Assembly: GCA_003254885.1 (NCBI GenBank)
Contig: QANT01000273.1
Coordinates: 1 to 43,931 of the forward strand
Source: Purshia tridentata
Lineage: Eukaryota; Streptophyta; Magnoliopsida; Rosales; Rosaceae
Reading direction: 5' to 3'
Length of the DNA: 43,931 bases
The notes beneath the pieces were generated by a model. That model had not been told where the DNA came from. It saw only the letters and a program-made list of their open reading frames with translations, and searched no databases. Both the position numbers and the translations under genes were made by a program. Every line of letters starts with the position of its first letter. Position 1 is the first letter of the stretch. Positions 21,372 through 32,825 of this stretch are shown here, piece by piece.

Positions 21372-21380
21372 GAGGGGAGA
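21372..21380 (+). promoter_or_regulatory. polypurine tract
   Basis: GAGGGGAGA lies one base before the TGTAACGACCC start of the 3' LTR, the position expected for the plus-strand primer of LTR retrotransposons. Confidence 0.85.
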
Positions 21381-21381
21381 T

Positions 21382-24300
21382 TGTAACGACCCGTACCCTT
21401 TTAAGTAAATTCTAATAGGGCCCAAAGTTGACTTTTGGTTCTAGTAAGATTTTAGCTTTGACTCTGGGTCCGTTAGGAAGGCCTTAAGCTCACGAGTTTG
21501 TCGACACGTGGCATGGGTCGTTTAGAGCCACAGGTAGAAAGTTATGAACGTGACAAGGGATCCAAAGTTGACTTTTTAAATTACTAGGATTTTAGAGTTG
21601 ACTTTGACATCATGATGTAGAGCTCGACTCCACGAGTTCGTAGACACGTAGCATGCGTCATTTGGAGCTACGGTTTGAAAAATACTGAAGTTCAAAGTGA
21701 GGGTCAAACTTGTAATTATGAGGAAATGGCATTTAAAATTCCAGAAATTTCTGGAATTCTCTCCCTTCCTCTTATTTCTTCACCACGTGCAGCCTACCTC
21801 CCCCAGACCCGCAGGCCATCTTTCTCTCCCCTCTCCACTTCGCGCGACCACCTAGCCCCCACCGGCGACGTCCCCAGCCACCGGCCAACGAACTCAGACT
21901 CCTCCCGCCGCCCCCACAGCCCTTCCTCTTCTCTCTCCTGTGATTTCTTTCTCTCTTTGCGTGTGCGACGTGCGCAACCCGTGTGACAACCCAGCCTTCA
22001 CCGATCGTTCTAGCTGCCAGACCCACCGGCGACACTCTCCAGGTGCTGGCCAGCTGCCCCAGTGCATCCTCCCGTGGACCTAGCCTCTGACGTGTGCTAA
22101 ATCTGCTGGAAACCACCCAGCTTGCCGCCCCTATTGGTCACGGATTCTGGCTAGCTCCGGCCTTCGATTACCTAAATTTTAGGTGAGTTTTCTCCTCTCC
22201 TTGTGGGCTTTCTTTCCCCTTTAGTTTGGGTGTTTAATTTTGAGTATTTTGGAAGATTAAAATTTTGGGGATTTTGAGATCATTCGAATTTGGCCTTGTT
22301 TGAGTGGAATGGTTGGTTGTTTTGTGTAATTGGGGGTTTAGGGATGAATTTGGGGTAAATTGGGACTTAATCGGTTGATGAATTTTGAGAATTTTGGAAC
22401 TTGGAGATTTTGGGGTTATGCTCAATTCGGGATTCACATGTAATTTGGAAATTGGAGGCTATCTTGTTGTATTGTAGGTAATTTATGTCCTATTTGGAGC
22501 TCTAATTGATGTTAGAATGGTAAATTAGAAGAGATGTGGAGGAACTATGATTTTTGGGAATAGAAACGCTACTTTGAACGGTGATGGTGATGATACGAAC
22601 CTTCTAGTCGTTAAACTCTCGGTTTTTATTGTGAATTTAGACTCTAATTAAGTGGGTTTTAATCTTAGAATGATTGGAAGTGTTTCGGGTCGATAAAGCC
22701 TTCATTTAATTGTTATTTAGGAACTTTTTGGCGCCGAAAATAATTCTTGGAAGAACCCCGATTGTGTTTGGGGGTGAATAGGATTTAATCGAGTATAATT
22801 GACGAGTATTAAAGTTGGTGTTGTTAGATTTGAAGACGGAAGTGATTTAAAATAGAATTGGGTATATTGGCTTTAAGAGAAATTAGAGATTTTAATCGTA
22901 AGAAGTTCAAAGAGTTAGGGCTCAGTTTCGTGTGTCGGAATCATCATTGAGTTGAGCCTAATTTCGAATTTTATTCTTTAGATTGAAGGCGACAATGCTG
23001 AAGCTCAAGCGATTCCACGGAGGATCAAAGCTAGATAAGTCACTGTGAGTGGACTCATTTATAGATTTTATGATTTAATTTATATTTTCAGTTTGAGTTA
23101 GCTGAGCGTTGATTTAATTAATTTAGAAATACTATTGTTCTTGAGCATGGTTTGTTGATTTCTTAAATTAAATTGATTTGGACTTTGAATATATCCCAGT
23201 TTTCTCATTTCAGTGTTTCGAGCATGAGTTTTAGAAATTTAGATTTCAAACTGGCTTTGGTGCCAAGGATTTATAGTCGTGGTTTTCAGAAACTAAAAGT
23301 GGTTTTGAATGCCGTATAAGTACCCAGCCACAGATCAGTTCAGTAAGGTCTTTGGGACCCATCACGACACACACATAGGCTTTGGGCCGTGTGTCGGGAT
23401 GCCTTGCCCTTTGGGGGTGGCCTTGCGTGCACGTATGGCAGTTTGTTGGCCCTGCATGTGTATGACAGACTCTGGCTCTGCACCTATACGGCAGGATTAT
23501 TGGCCCTGCATGCGTACTGCAGGCTGTGGGCCCGGCGCATATACGGCAGATTAGCTGGATGTGGATTGGGTGACGGTTTCCTTATCTTGTCAGTTTACAG
23601 ATTGTTTTTGATTATTAAATTACAGTTCTTGTTTTATAATTTGAGACTTTGATCAGATTTATTGATTTCTAAAAGAGTTTGCAAAATCGATTTCAAACGC
23701 GGATTTTTACACAGAGTTTTCAGTGAATTTTATGAAATGCTTTAAAAATGGGTTATTTCAAAGAGTGACAGTGAGGTGTTGAGAAATTTGAATTTAAAGG
23801 ATTAGGCGAGAATTGGTTACCGTGGTTTGAGTAATAGAGGTTATTTGAGATCAAGGGTTTAAGTGAGGGTTTGATTCTAAGTTATTGGGAAAGTTAGTTG
23901 GTTTCTAATTTTTGAGCTTGAGGTGTAACTTAAGGAATCTATTTGAGGATAGTGGAAGATTCAGTTGAGGTTGAGAATCTGTGAAGTTAGGAATTCTTTA
24001 TCTTTGGTGCTAAGGGTTTATTTCCGTTATTTGAGGATATTTGAGTATTATGGGCTTTAGTAGATTTGTTTGGTTTAAAGGATTTTGTGACCAAGTTAAG
24101 GATCAGTGTTTTACTAGAGAGGGAATCGTTGGTATCAGTTAGTGGAGGATTGATTGGTAATTGGGTGAATTTACAATTTGAGGTTTAAGTTGGTTCTATG
24201 ATTTGATTATTTTATTTGAGCTTAATTTGAGGTTTCCAGTTAGATTTCACTCATACGAGCTCTAGTGAGCTTACCGGGTTTGTGTGTAAACCCGGTGCAC

Positions 24301-24578
24301 CTGTGGTTGGGTGCAGGGTTTGGTTTTGCAGGTTAAGCAGGCTGAGGAGGCAGTGGGACCAGTAGTTCTTCAGAATCTTGATTTTTACAGTTTGATGTTC
24401 GTGTAAAAAGTTTTACAACTTGGTTTTATAAATGTGCTTTTGTAATTTACAATTGTTTCAGTAAATTATTTTTATATTCATGGCTCACAGTTTCAGAAAA
24501 AGGGCCCACAGTTTCAAGAAACAGTTCCAGTTTTCGGTTTCGGCAGTTTTTCACATGCTCGAAGGTTGGGGCGTGACA
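21382..24578 (+). repeat. 3' LTR, mosaic of family B (5' part) and family A (3' part)
   Basis: The first two kilobases follow the 5' LTR closely, apart from the missing 562-bp tail. After the 27-bp minisatellite the sequence instead follows the family-A copy at 35731-38758 (inverted): ...AAAGAGTGACAGTGAGGTGTTGAG, GGTTACC, the hairpin at 24273, GGGCCCACAG, and the terminus GGGGCGTGACA. The switch point is near 23430-23560. Confidence 0.75.
23425..23555 (+). repeat. 27-bp minisatellite, second copy
   Basis: The same 27-bp unit as at 19685 but with different internal variants (for example GCATGTGTATGACAGACTC). It lies at the point where the LTR switches family. Confidence 0.8.
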
Positions 24579-24607
24579 TTTTTATGCCTTTGTTTTGTAG
24601 AAAAAGA

Positions 24608-24841
24608 ATGGGTGGCAATAAAATTGCACGATTTACTTATGGCTTGGATACTATTTTTCTTTCATTGTTTGAGAGTACCACTTCTGATGATATTTGTAGT
24701 GAATTCACAACAAATTGATAATCGGGCAGTTTGAGTTGAGATACAGTTTACCGGATCATCTTTTTTGTCGATTGGAATGTGATAAGGATGTTAAGGTACT
24801 GCTACTATGTTTTGAGATTTTGAATAAAACTTTCATAAATG
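24608..24841 (+). pseudogene. MULE-2 mudrA-like transposase, N-terminal piece
   Basis: The ATG at 24608 opens GGNKIARFTYG, then stops. After about a one-base shift near 24700 the frame FELRYSLPDHLFCRLECDKD (about 24730-24795) resembles the PB1-like N-terminus common in mudrA-like transposases (R-Y-x-L-P then an acidic D-x-D-V-K). This frame stays open to the junction with the LTR retrotransposon at 24842. If the retrotransposon and one duplication copy are ignored, it continues without a break into the frame at 33695. That in-frame match across 8.8 kb is the main evidence that both pieces are one gene. Confidence 0.65.
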
Positions 24842-25722
24842 TGTGAACACAAATTTCCTGCAAATTAAATAACAAGAAATAGTATACAAAATAAATATAT
24901 TGTAACAATGATTTATGGTTACAATATCTATTTTGGGCTCTCTAAAAAGAGATTCCTCTTATTCAATCTCCAAAGTTGTGTTTGATCCAAGGGTGATGAA
25001 CACTTGTTCTTGAATCAAACGGTTGAATCTTCAAGTCCTCTTAAGTGGTTAAGATTTGAAGGCGAGATTTGATTAAGGGTCGCGAGGCTTGGTCTTGATC
25101 AATCTTTGTCCACAAGATGTGTCAAGTGGAAATGGTTCTTCGGCTTTGGTGGCAGAAGAATCGACACGCGTGTATTGTGCTTGTTGATCCTTGACGAGCT
25201 TGATGAAAACTTCGAGTCTTTGAGTGTTATTTTCTTTGGCTAGAGAGTTTGTTTGAATTTTACCGAAGCTTTGGAGGTTTTTTTCTCCCCCTTCCTCTGA
25301 ACCAGGAGCCTGAGCCTATATTTATAGGAGTGAGTGAAATTCCTAATGTAGAATTTCTGATTTTAAATCCCTTGATTTGTGGGATTGACTTCATTTATTT
25401 GAATTTGAGCTAATTGATTTGAATGAGCTCATAATTTAAATTAATGTCATTGATTGAGAATATTTGGCTAATCAATGCCATTAATTTAAGCAATCAGCTA
25501 ATTAAGGACAATTTATTTCTTAATTTAGAGTCTTTGACTTGATTTGATTGATGGGCTTCTAAAATGTCAACACATGTCATATTGATGGCCCACTTTGCTT
25601 TGATAAGTCGCGCGCCATGTGTACTTTGTGTGGGACCCACAACCTTGCACCAATCATTCACTAGTCAATAACAAACTTATAATTTTGATCGATTTTATTT
25701 CACTAAAATTTCGGTGTCTACA
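24842..25722 (-). repeat. 3' LTR of the gag-only retrotransposon (881 bp)
   Basis: Matches 32845-33689 along its length with small indels (for example an extra CTCTTATTCAATCTCC near 24956, and a duplicated GAGCCT near 25306). A TATTTATA-like motif lies near 25318-25325 on the plus strand. The clear divergence from its partner suggests an old insertion. Confidence 0.9.
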
Positions 25723-25736
25723 AATGTCCCCCACTT
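25723..25736 (-). promoter_or_regulatory. polypurine tract of the gag-only retrotransposon
   Basis: On the minus strand AAGTGGGGGACATT directly precedes the TGTAGACACC start of the 3' LTR. This fixes the element's orientation as minus. Confidence 0.8.
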
Positions 25737-26056
25737 CAAGGTGCATCATAGATTCGTGCTTGTCGCGAGTAGGAGACATGATGCCAGTTAACTTCCTTGA
25801 TCATACTGCTCTCCATCAAACCCCTCTCTTACTCCATAATATCATGAAAACTCTTGGAGATTTGTTTTTTAATTGCTTGATGTTATATAATACCCATGTA
25901 GTAATGACGCAATCAAATTGGGCTCATTAGACATTCGTAAAATATTGACTTGCCTTTAGCATTAAATTCTTTTTTTGTTATTCCCTGAACGCACTGGAGC
26001 TCAAATAGGTAATTCTTGGACTGCACTCTTATTATTTGGCTATAAAGAAGGGCTCT
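25737..26056. other. retrotransposon interior with no recognised gene
   Basis: About 320 bp between the polypurine tract and the nested solo LTR. Probably 3' untranslated or decayed pol sequence; no motif recognised. Confidence 0.4.
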
Positions 26057-27947
26057 TGTCACGCCCCGACCCTCGGGCACGTAAAAAACAACTGAAACTA
26101 AAAACTGTTTCCTCAAACTGTGAGCCATGAATATAAAATAATTTATTAAAAACAACTGTAATTTCACAAAACCCTTTACATAAAAATTAAAAGTGTAAAA
26201 CACAGTTCTAAAACGCTGCTGGTCTCACTACCTCGTCTTCTCTCCACTCTCTCCTCAGCCTGCTTAACCTGCAAAACAAACCCTACACCCAACCAAAGGT
26301 GCACCGGGTTTAAACACAAACCCGGTAAGCTCACTAGAGCTCGTATGAGTGAAAACTAACTGGAAACCTCAAATTAGAAAATTAAATAAAATAATCAAAT
26401 CATGAACCACCTTAAGCCTCGAATCACAAGCAAACCACAAACCAGCAATCACAATCCTTAACTTGGTCACCAATCCTCAAAATCAATCAAATTTACTGTG
26501 ATCAGTAATACCTCAATTATCATCAATTAATCTCTTTAAACTAAAAATCACCTCGAATTAGTCCATAAGATCCTGATCTGGAATCCAACTAAATTCTCCA
26601 AAAACTTAGAATCCTCAACACCCATTCAGAACCAACTTAAACCTCAATTAATCCTTTAACCTCAAATAACCTTTAAACTATCTAGAGTACTAATCCTAAT
26701 TCCATACCCCCTTAACTAGAAATCAGCAAACAAGCACACAAAGCAAGCAAACAACTAACTGAACTGAAAATTAATTGAACTTAGGTTCACTCACAGTGTG
26801 CCACACGAAAAGACCGAACTGCCTTTCGTGGCTTCTTTGCACCGATTCCAAAATCCGGCAGCACAACAGCATCGGAAAATACAATTCCCAAGCCAAGCGT
26901 ACCTGTTAAGACTAGACAACCAACAGAACACACAACAAGTTGTAAAACTACTGAAACGGGCGAGAACCACCATGCACGGTGGCTGCCCAGCCTCGAAAAA
27001 CACATGCAAACTCACCCAAAACTCACCGAAGCTCGGGGTTAGTCCTACTAAGCTTTGGGGAGGCTAATCGATACTAGAGAAACCCAACACGACCACCACG
27101 CACAGCAAAGCCGTGGTGGCCGTGGCTGCCCAACCTGGGTCAAACGCGAACACGGGTTTTAGCTTAAACCAACTACACATACTTGAAGAGGAGGCCGAGG
27201 GGATCGAAAACCAAACCTAGGTCGACGACCAGAAGTGGCCGGAAATAGCTGGAAATGGCAGAGGAAGCTCGCAGCCTACCTAGCTTCGATCTACCGCCTA
27301 CGGCAGTCCAACGGACGATCGGAGCACACCACTGTGACGGGCTCGACGAGAGGAGTCGTTCTGGGCTGGTGGAAGGTCGCACCATTGCCGGAAAAGGGAG
27401 ATCACCGCCGGCGACTCCCACTGTGTGCGATCAGAAATTCAGGTTTTCGAGTGCCTCTGGGTTGAACCGAGACCAAGGGAAGGTGGAGGAGGGGGAGGCG
27501 ACCACGACGGGCTAAAAACCAGGCCAACCCGCCGCCGGACACACCCTCACGCGCCGGTGGAAAGCGCAGCTGGAGAGAGGGGTCGCAAGAAAGAGAGACA
27601 GTGGGAGAGGGAGGAGAGAAAAAGTGAGGGATAAATCTGACTTTTGCCCTTTTTAAAAACTAACTTTTTAAAATTACAAGTTTGCTCCTCTTTTCACACA
27701 TCCGTAACTTCCAAACCGTAACTCCGTTTGACACGTACTTCGTGTCTACAAACTCGTGAGAACGAGACCTTTCCAACGGACCCAAGGTCAATGCAAGAAC
27801 TTTGTTCGAACTAAAAGTCAACTTTTTCTCAAGTTTCAAATTAACTTAAAATTTGAAAAAAGCCCAAAACGTTTTACTTCTCAAATAAAATCTCGAAAAC
27901 CTTTAAAAAGCTTTTCAAAACAACTTTGGAAGGTACGGGGTGTTACA
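26057..27947 (-). mobile_element. solo LTR, family A, 1891 bp
   Basis: Minus strand, TGTAACACCCCGTACC...GGGTCGGGGCGTGACA. The perfect duplication GCTCT lies at 26052-26056 and 27948-27952. It contains the intact hairpin (26303-26326) and the GC-rich island (27200-27600), and no internal retroelement sequence. It is nested in the retrotransposon interior, hence younger than it. Confidence 0.93.
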
Positions 27948-29048
27948 GCTCTATAATATGTCTTAGTCACAAGTAGCATCCCTGATGGATGAGAAACGCA
28001 GCATTCGTGACAGCCGAGAGCAGCGACTTCTGCGACGACTTCCAGCAGCAGTGCCCCCACCTTTGTTTTGGACTTCAACAGAGGGTGCTCGGTGTGTTTG
28101 TAGGCATGTGCGGTCTCCTTAACAGTGTCGCAGCTGTAGCGATGAGGTGGGGTAGAGGCGAACTTGGCCTGCGGTGGGCGACGTGAGACAGTAGCTATGA
28201 AGTGGCTTGGGTCCCAAGTGATGTGATAGCGGCGAGTGGTGAGGAAGGAGGTGGTTTGCTAGTACTGTTATAGTTGTTGCTAGGAACCATGCAAAAGCAA
28301 GAGAGAATATCTCTCGGTGGAGAAGAAAGCTAGCTGATTTTTTTATTTATTATTTTATCTTTTTGGTTTCTCAAACGTACTTACAGCAACGTGGTTTCAC
28401 CAAGGTGAAGACATGAAGAACATGCTACCCACTCTGTTCTTTGTTAGTGACATCAATCCTTTACTAGAGATCCATCATCATTTGCCATCGTGAAAACCTC
28501 ATCACAAGTGGAGTAGGGTGCGGTGCCAGAAAGTGAATGTGTGAAGATGCATGCAGCGACACACCATTGTATGGCTGCTAGCTGCTCCATACTTGTGCAA
28601 AATAAATCCACCAAGTGACGATAGAAGAATAGTTATGTTGGAAGAAGGCTTTCTTGGGCTGATGCAGTTGGAGCCTTCAAGCTATATAGTATATCATTTC
28701 ATCAATTGCTGTTGATTAAAGAAGCTCCCACCTTTTATGATATATTAACAATTCTTCCAGAAGGCAAACTTTTAAAGGGGTAGCTATGTTGTTATGTGAA
28801 GATAAGAGTCACAATGGTGGGCCATTAATTGCCTTTTCCAATAGCCAAGGAACCAAGTTACAAATGACTAAAACTTAGTTATTTCACTTATTGCAGCAAC
28901 AAGAAATCTTCCTTTTATCAACAAATAAGAGTTGACACTATTTGATCATGTTGATCAAATAATAAAGATGCAAGCAGATAAGGTATAATTGGGTATATCA
29001 ATTTGCAAGCAAATTCCTAGTTGCTCTTGTGCAAGATAAAGTTACATA
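27948..29048. other. interior sequence of unknown origin, partly GC-rich
   Basis: About 1.1 kb inside the retrotransposon. The first 300 bp (27985-28280) are notably GC-rich with open frames on both strands (for example 28078-27881 on the minus strand), but I recognise no family and no frame clearly dominates. The rest is AT-rich. It may be retroelement untranslated region or captured DNA. Confidence 0.35.
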
Positions 29049-30333
29049 GTTATACCCAAGGAATGTAATATCGATTTCGACGGAAATTTCAATGGAAATT
29101 TCGATCGAATTTCGATTTTGTTAGGATTTAGACAAAAACGACCGAAATTACTATTAAATGACAGAAATTTTGAGTGAAACTTTATTATATGCTTATTTAA
29201 CATATTATCTACTATATTTATGAAAAAACATTAAAGGAACCAAACTATTATAGATTTCATGTGATATAAAGTGAATATAATGCGCACTGAATGCAAATAC
29301 TAGTTTTAAATAAAATTAGTAAAATAAATCAATGAAAATTAGTATAGTCTTTATGCTCTATAATCTATACACTAAACCCTATATATTTTATAATCTATAA
29401 TCAATATTATTAGGATATAAATTATAATATAGGATATTAGGGTTTAGGCCCTTTAAAGTATTTTTGATTTTTTTTATATAAAAATGTATTATACTTTAGA
29501 GTTTAAAAATAACTAAATGAAATCCCAAAAGTAAAGGACCAAGTCAAAAGATTAATAAAACCCCAAATTTTTTTTTTTAAATTATCCAAAAGCCCAAATC
29601 CAATTAACTCTAATCTAAACCTTTTTTCTTTACTTTTTTCTCTTTCCTTCATTCTTTCCATGTGCCTTTGTCTTCTTCTTTTTTTTTTCCCCCTTTTCTT
29701 CCTTCCTTTTTGGCACCTTTACTCCAGGCTCCACCTAATGCCTCATTTATTTCTTCTCTTTTTTTTTCCCCTTTTTCCTTTCCTTCTTTTTTCCCATTTT
29801 CCTTTCCCTTACTTCCCTCCTCCTTTCTCTTCGCAACGTTCCAGGCTTCCCCACAAGCAAGTAGCAGGCTGCCTCTCTCCATTTTTTTTTTCTTTTTCTT
29901 CCTTTCTTCCCCAGACCCTCCTTCCTGAGGCTGCCTCTCTCCATTTTGTTTTCTTTTTCTTCCTTTCTTCCCTAGATCTGCCTCTCTCTCCATTTTTTTT
30001 CTTTTTCTTCCTTTCTTCACCAGATCTGCCTCTCTCCATTTTATTTTTCTTCCTTTCTTCTCCAGATTTGCCTCTCTCCTTTTTTTTCTTTTTCTTCCTT
30101 TCTTCCCCAGATCCCCCTTCTACTGAGGCTGCCTCTCTCCCTTTTTTTTCTTTTTCTTCCAGATTTCAGCGATATTTCGCCAAAATTTCGGGTTATTCTG
30201 AAATTTAAACGAAAATTGTATGGAATGGTGATTTCTCTTCGGAACCCTTAAAAAACGATAATTTCGGTGAAATTTCACTGAAATTATCGAAATTACACTG
30301 AAATTATCGAAATTACACTCACTGGTTATACCA
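29049..30333. mobile_element. TIR-like non-autonomous element built on AAATTTCG motifs
   Basis: The ends GTTATACCCAAGGAATGTAAT (29049-29069) and, reverse-complemented, GGTATAACCAGTGAGTGTAAT (30313-30333) match at 16 of 21 positions. Both continue inward with repeated GGAAATTTC / GATTTCG motifs (29070-29130; 30250-30320, including a 20-bp tandem). No coding region other than low-complexity frames is present. I could not confirm a target duplication. The superfamily is undetermined. Confidence 0.4.
29640..30165 (+). repeat. polypyrimidine tract with 42-62-bp minisatellite
   Basis: Over 500 bp of nearly pure C/T on the plus strand. From 29871 the unit starting GCCTCTCTCC and continuing with T runs, CTTCCTTTCTTC and CCAGA recurs at 29871, 29933, 29980, 30028, 30070 and 30131. 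The two longer spacings (62 and 61 bp) carry an extra TGAGGCT-containing insert. Long ORFs on both strands (Phe/Ser/Pro or Lys/Glu/Arg) are composition artefacts. Confidence 0.85.
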
Positions 30334-30455
30334 CAATTTTCTCTTCTTATTCTTTTTTTTTTTTTTTTGCTTTTGTTTTGTAGGTGACTTCGAAGAAATT
30401 ACTAGACAGAGAGCAAACCTTTTTTTTTTTTTTACCTCCATTAGTAAATTTTTTA

Positions 30456-30870
30456 CATGCTTGGGCTTTACATGTCAGTTCTCTAACTTGGCGGAAAACC
30501 CCAAGTACTGAGATTTACCGAAGAGTTACACTATGCTATTGCTTTCAACAATCCTTATACACTTGGGTTTACACGTCATTTCGCTGACTTGGAGGAAAAC
30601 CTCGAGTGTCTAGATCTATTCCACCAACAGATCATGCCAAGATGTCGTCCTCATAAGTTTTCATACACTCGGGCTTTACACTTCACTTCGCTGACTTGGT
30701 GGAAACCTCGAGTGTCCAGATCTACTCCATCACAGGATTGTGCTAAGCTATCATCTCCATAGGTCTTCATACACTCGAGCTTTACATGTCACTTTGCTGA
30801 CTTAGCGGAAAACACCGAGCATCTTAGATCTATTCTACTCAAATAAGTGGTGTCGTCTTGACAAGCAACC
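30456..30870 (+). repeat. 106-bp tandem repeat, about four diverged units
   Basis: The unit begins near CTCGGGCTTTACA...TCGCTGACTTGG(T/A)GGAAA and includes CCTCGAGTGTC(T/C)AGATCTA. Unit starts are 30460, 30562, 30668 and 30774 (spacings 102, 106, 106). It lies downstream of gag in the element's own orientation. Tandem repeats in non-coding parts of large plant gypsy elements are known, for example in the Tat/Ogre lineage. Confidence 0.8.
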
Positions 30871-31189
30871 CCATTTTTTGGCATGTGATGTGACTGAACT
30901 TGGAGTGACTTTCCAAGCTGCCTACGTACTCTCCAAAAGAAGAAATCAAGTTATCACGTAGTTCGAGTTGGTGTCATACGCAGTTTAATTAGCTCATACG
31001 GGTTTGGAGCAGTTTGATTGAATTTGGTGTCATTCACACTTTTGATTCATGCGGATGAGGAGCATTTGGTGGATGTGATGTTGTTCGTAGTTTAGGCTCG
31101 AGCGAACAAGGAGCATTTAGTGCCTTGTGCTGTTTTAGCTCATGTAGACAATGAGCATTTAGTTGTTTTGTTTAAGTATGGTAGTTTGA
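30871..31189. other. interior gap with weak 50-bp periodicity
   Basis: GAGCATTTGGT / GAGCATTTAGT recurs at intervals of about 50 bp (31068-31160). It is possibly a further decayed tandem array. No gene recognised. Confidence 0.4.
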
Positions 31190-32761
31190 CTCCATCACCT
31201 CATCCAGTTGTATTCGGCCTTGCTTTGACAGTTTCATGATAAGATCTTTTAACACAAAGCACTTTTCCACATGGTGACTAATGACGCGGTGGTACTTGCA
31301 GTACTTTGGGTTGTCGATGCAATCAGGGTGTTAACATGCAGAAAGCTCAATCATCTTTCTTTGAAGCAAGTCTTTGAGCATGTCGGCGACGTCAGAGTCT
31401 GGAAAAGGATAGTTCTTTTCCTCCATTTCTTTCAAAGTAGGTCACCTTTTTTCCTGGCTTAGACTTGTCTTAACCTTCTTGAATCCTTTCTTTTTACTTT
31501 TGAGTGAGATCTTAACAGGAGTTGCACTGACCATCATGGATTCCTCAATTTGGTGATCACCAAATGATTCATTTCTTTCACCATGGCTAACAATGCTCAG
31601 CTCCATTTATGAGCTTGAGTAGCTAGTTCTTCAAAGGTGTGAGGTTTGATCCCTTGGAGGACGTACAACAAACCCCAATGCATGCCTTGTATACAAATTT
31701 CCACCGCTGATAATTCAGAGAGTTAATCTTTGCAAGCAAGACTTAGTGCACGCCAATGGTTGATGTAATTAACAACTGGCTCGTCCATCTTTTGCTTTGT
31801 GTTTGTGAGCTCCAACATGTTTACCTTGCAGCAAGTGCTGAAGAAGCGATTCAAGAATTCTTCCTCCATTTGCCCCTAGCTATTAATGGACTCAGGCTCT
31901 AAGTGTGTGTCCAGTCTAACACGGCCCCTCGAAGAGAACGAACAAACTGTTTCACAAGGTGGTCGCCTTCTATGCCAGCACTATTGCATTTTCGATGAAA
32001 TGGGCAATGTGTTGTTTAGGGTTAATTTTTTGGTCGAATTGTAGAAACTTTGGGGGTTGGTACCCTTTTGGCATTTGCAAGTTGTCCAACCTCTTGGTGT
32101 ATGGCTTGGAGTATGTAAAGGAATCCCTTGAAGGACCATCGTACTGAGCTCTGATGGTGTCTGTGATCATATCTTGAAGTTGTTGGACAGACAACAAAGC
32201 CATAGAGGTGGAGTCAGCCTTCAATTTCTCCTTTTGGTTGGAGGGGGATCCATGAGGTGGCTCATTTTGATGATCATTTGGACTTTGATTTGATTTTTTA
32301 CTATGTTGTGCCTCTAATTTGTTAATGAGTGAGGCAATCTGCATGTCTTTCTCTTCAACGATCTTTGTTAACTTGGAGATAGCTTTAGCCATTTGAGCTA
32401 GTTGTTCTTCGACATTTGCAACTCCTGTCACCATGACCTGCATAGTTGAGTCAGCATCAACAATGACCGCAGGCAAGGGTGATCGCTCTTTTGAGTTTGT
32501 CGAACTCGATGAATATCTTTTTGTACTTTTGGGAACATGCTTCTTTGCCCCCAACGTTGCCAAGGTGATGACTGGTTGATGCTTATAACAAACCTCACAT
32601 GACTTCAAAGTTGGCTCCCTCGAAATGGTGTAATGAGTCAAAGAAAAGGCCTTCAACGGGCTCCAGGTGACAAGACCATTAGAGTCGTTACTCATTGAAG
32701 AAATGGTGGTAGCCTTCTTGTTCTTATTGACGGGAGTAGCTTGGATCTTCTTGGATGACAT
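31190..32761 (-). pseudogene. gag: retrotransposon gag, degenerate
   Basis: Minus-strand frame from an ATG at 32761 (MSSKKIQATP; an upstream in-frame ATG at 32836 overlaps the primer-site area) open to TAG at about 31970. It contains a Ser/Lys-rich N-terminus, a predicted coiled coil (VEEQLAQMAKAISKLTKIVE, about 32430-32370), a hydrophilic Gln/Asn/Pro linker and the start of a capsid-like domain. A frameshift near 31970 passes to a second frame with several stops, including MEEEFLNRFF, ELTNTKQ and VNYINHWRALSL. The Cys/His cluster YCKYHRVISHHVEKC (about 31305-31262) may act like a zinc knuckle. No protease or reverse transcriptase follows. Similar gag proteins occur in plant Ty3/gypsy-type elements; that link is from general knowledge of the family, not a search. 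Confidence 0.75.
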
Positions 32762-32825
32762 TTTTTTTTTTAAAATGACGCTGGATCTTGAGTTTTGGAG
32801 AAAAAGATGAGAGGCAGAAATGGTA

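Larger units (their letters stand above)
17062..24578 (+). mobile_element. recombinant LTR retrotransposon, family B, gag-pol deleted
   Basis: Order: 5' LTR (17062-20501), primer binding site (20505-20516), about 0.85 kb of internal remnant, polypurine tract (21372-21380), 3' LTR (21382-24578). The LTRs begin alike (TGTAACRACCYGTACC) but end differently: ...CGGTCCTATCA for the 5' one and ...GGGGCGTGACA for the 3' one, the latter being the end of family A. Flanking pentamers do not match (GGTAG against TTTTT). The unit therefore comes from recombination between related elements, not from a single insertion. Protease, reverse transcriptase, RNase H and integrase are all absent. An initiator-Met-type primer site and TGTAAC termini fit plant Ty3/gypsy chromoviruses, but without pol the lineage is an inference. 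Confidence 0.8.

Noticed and set aside
17057..24583. Treating 17062-24578 as one ordinary insertion
   Set aside because: Flanking pentamers GGTAG and TTTTT differ and the two LTRs have different 3' termini, so it is a recombinant.
29649..30208. Long Phe/Ser/Pro-rich (plus) and Lys/Glu-rich (minus) ORFs
   Set aside because: They fall in a polypyrimidine tract where stop codons are rare by composition; no domain or codon signal.
30456..30870. CRISPR-like array
   Set aside because: The repeats are directly adjacent diverged 106-bp units without unique spacers, in a plant retrotransposon; it is a tandem repeat.
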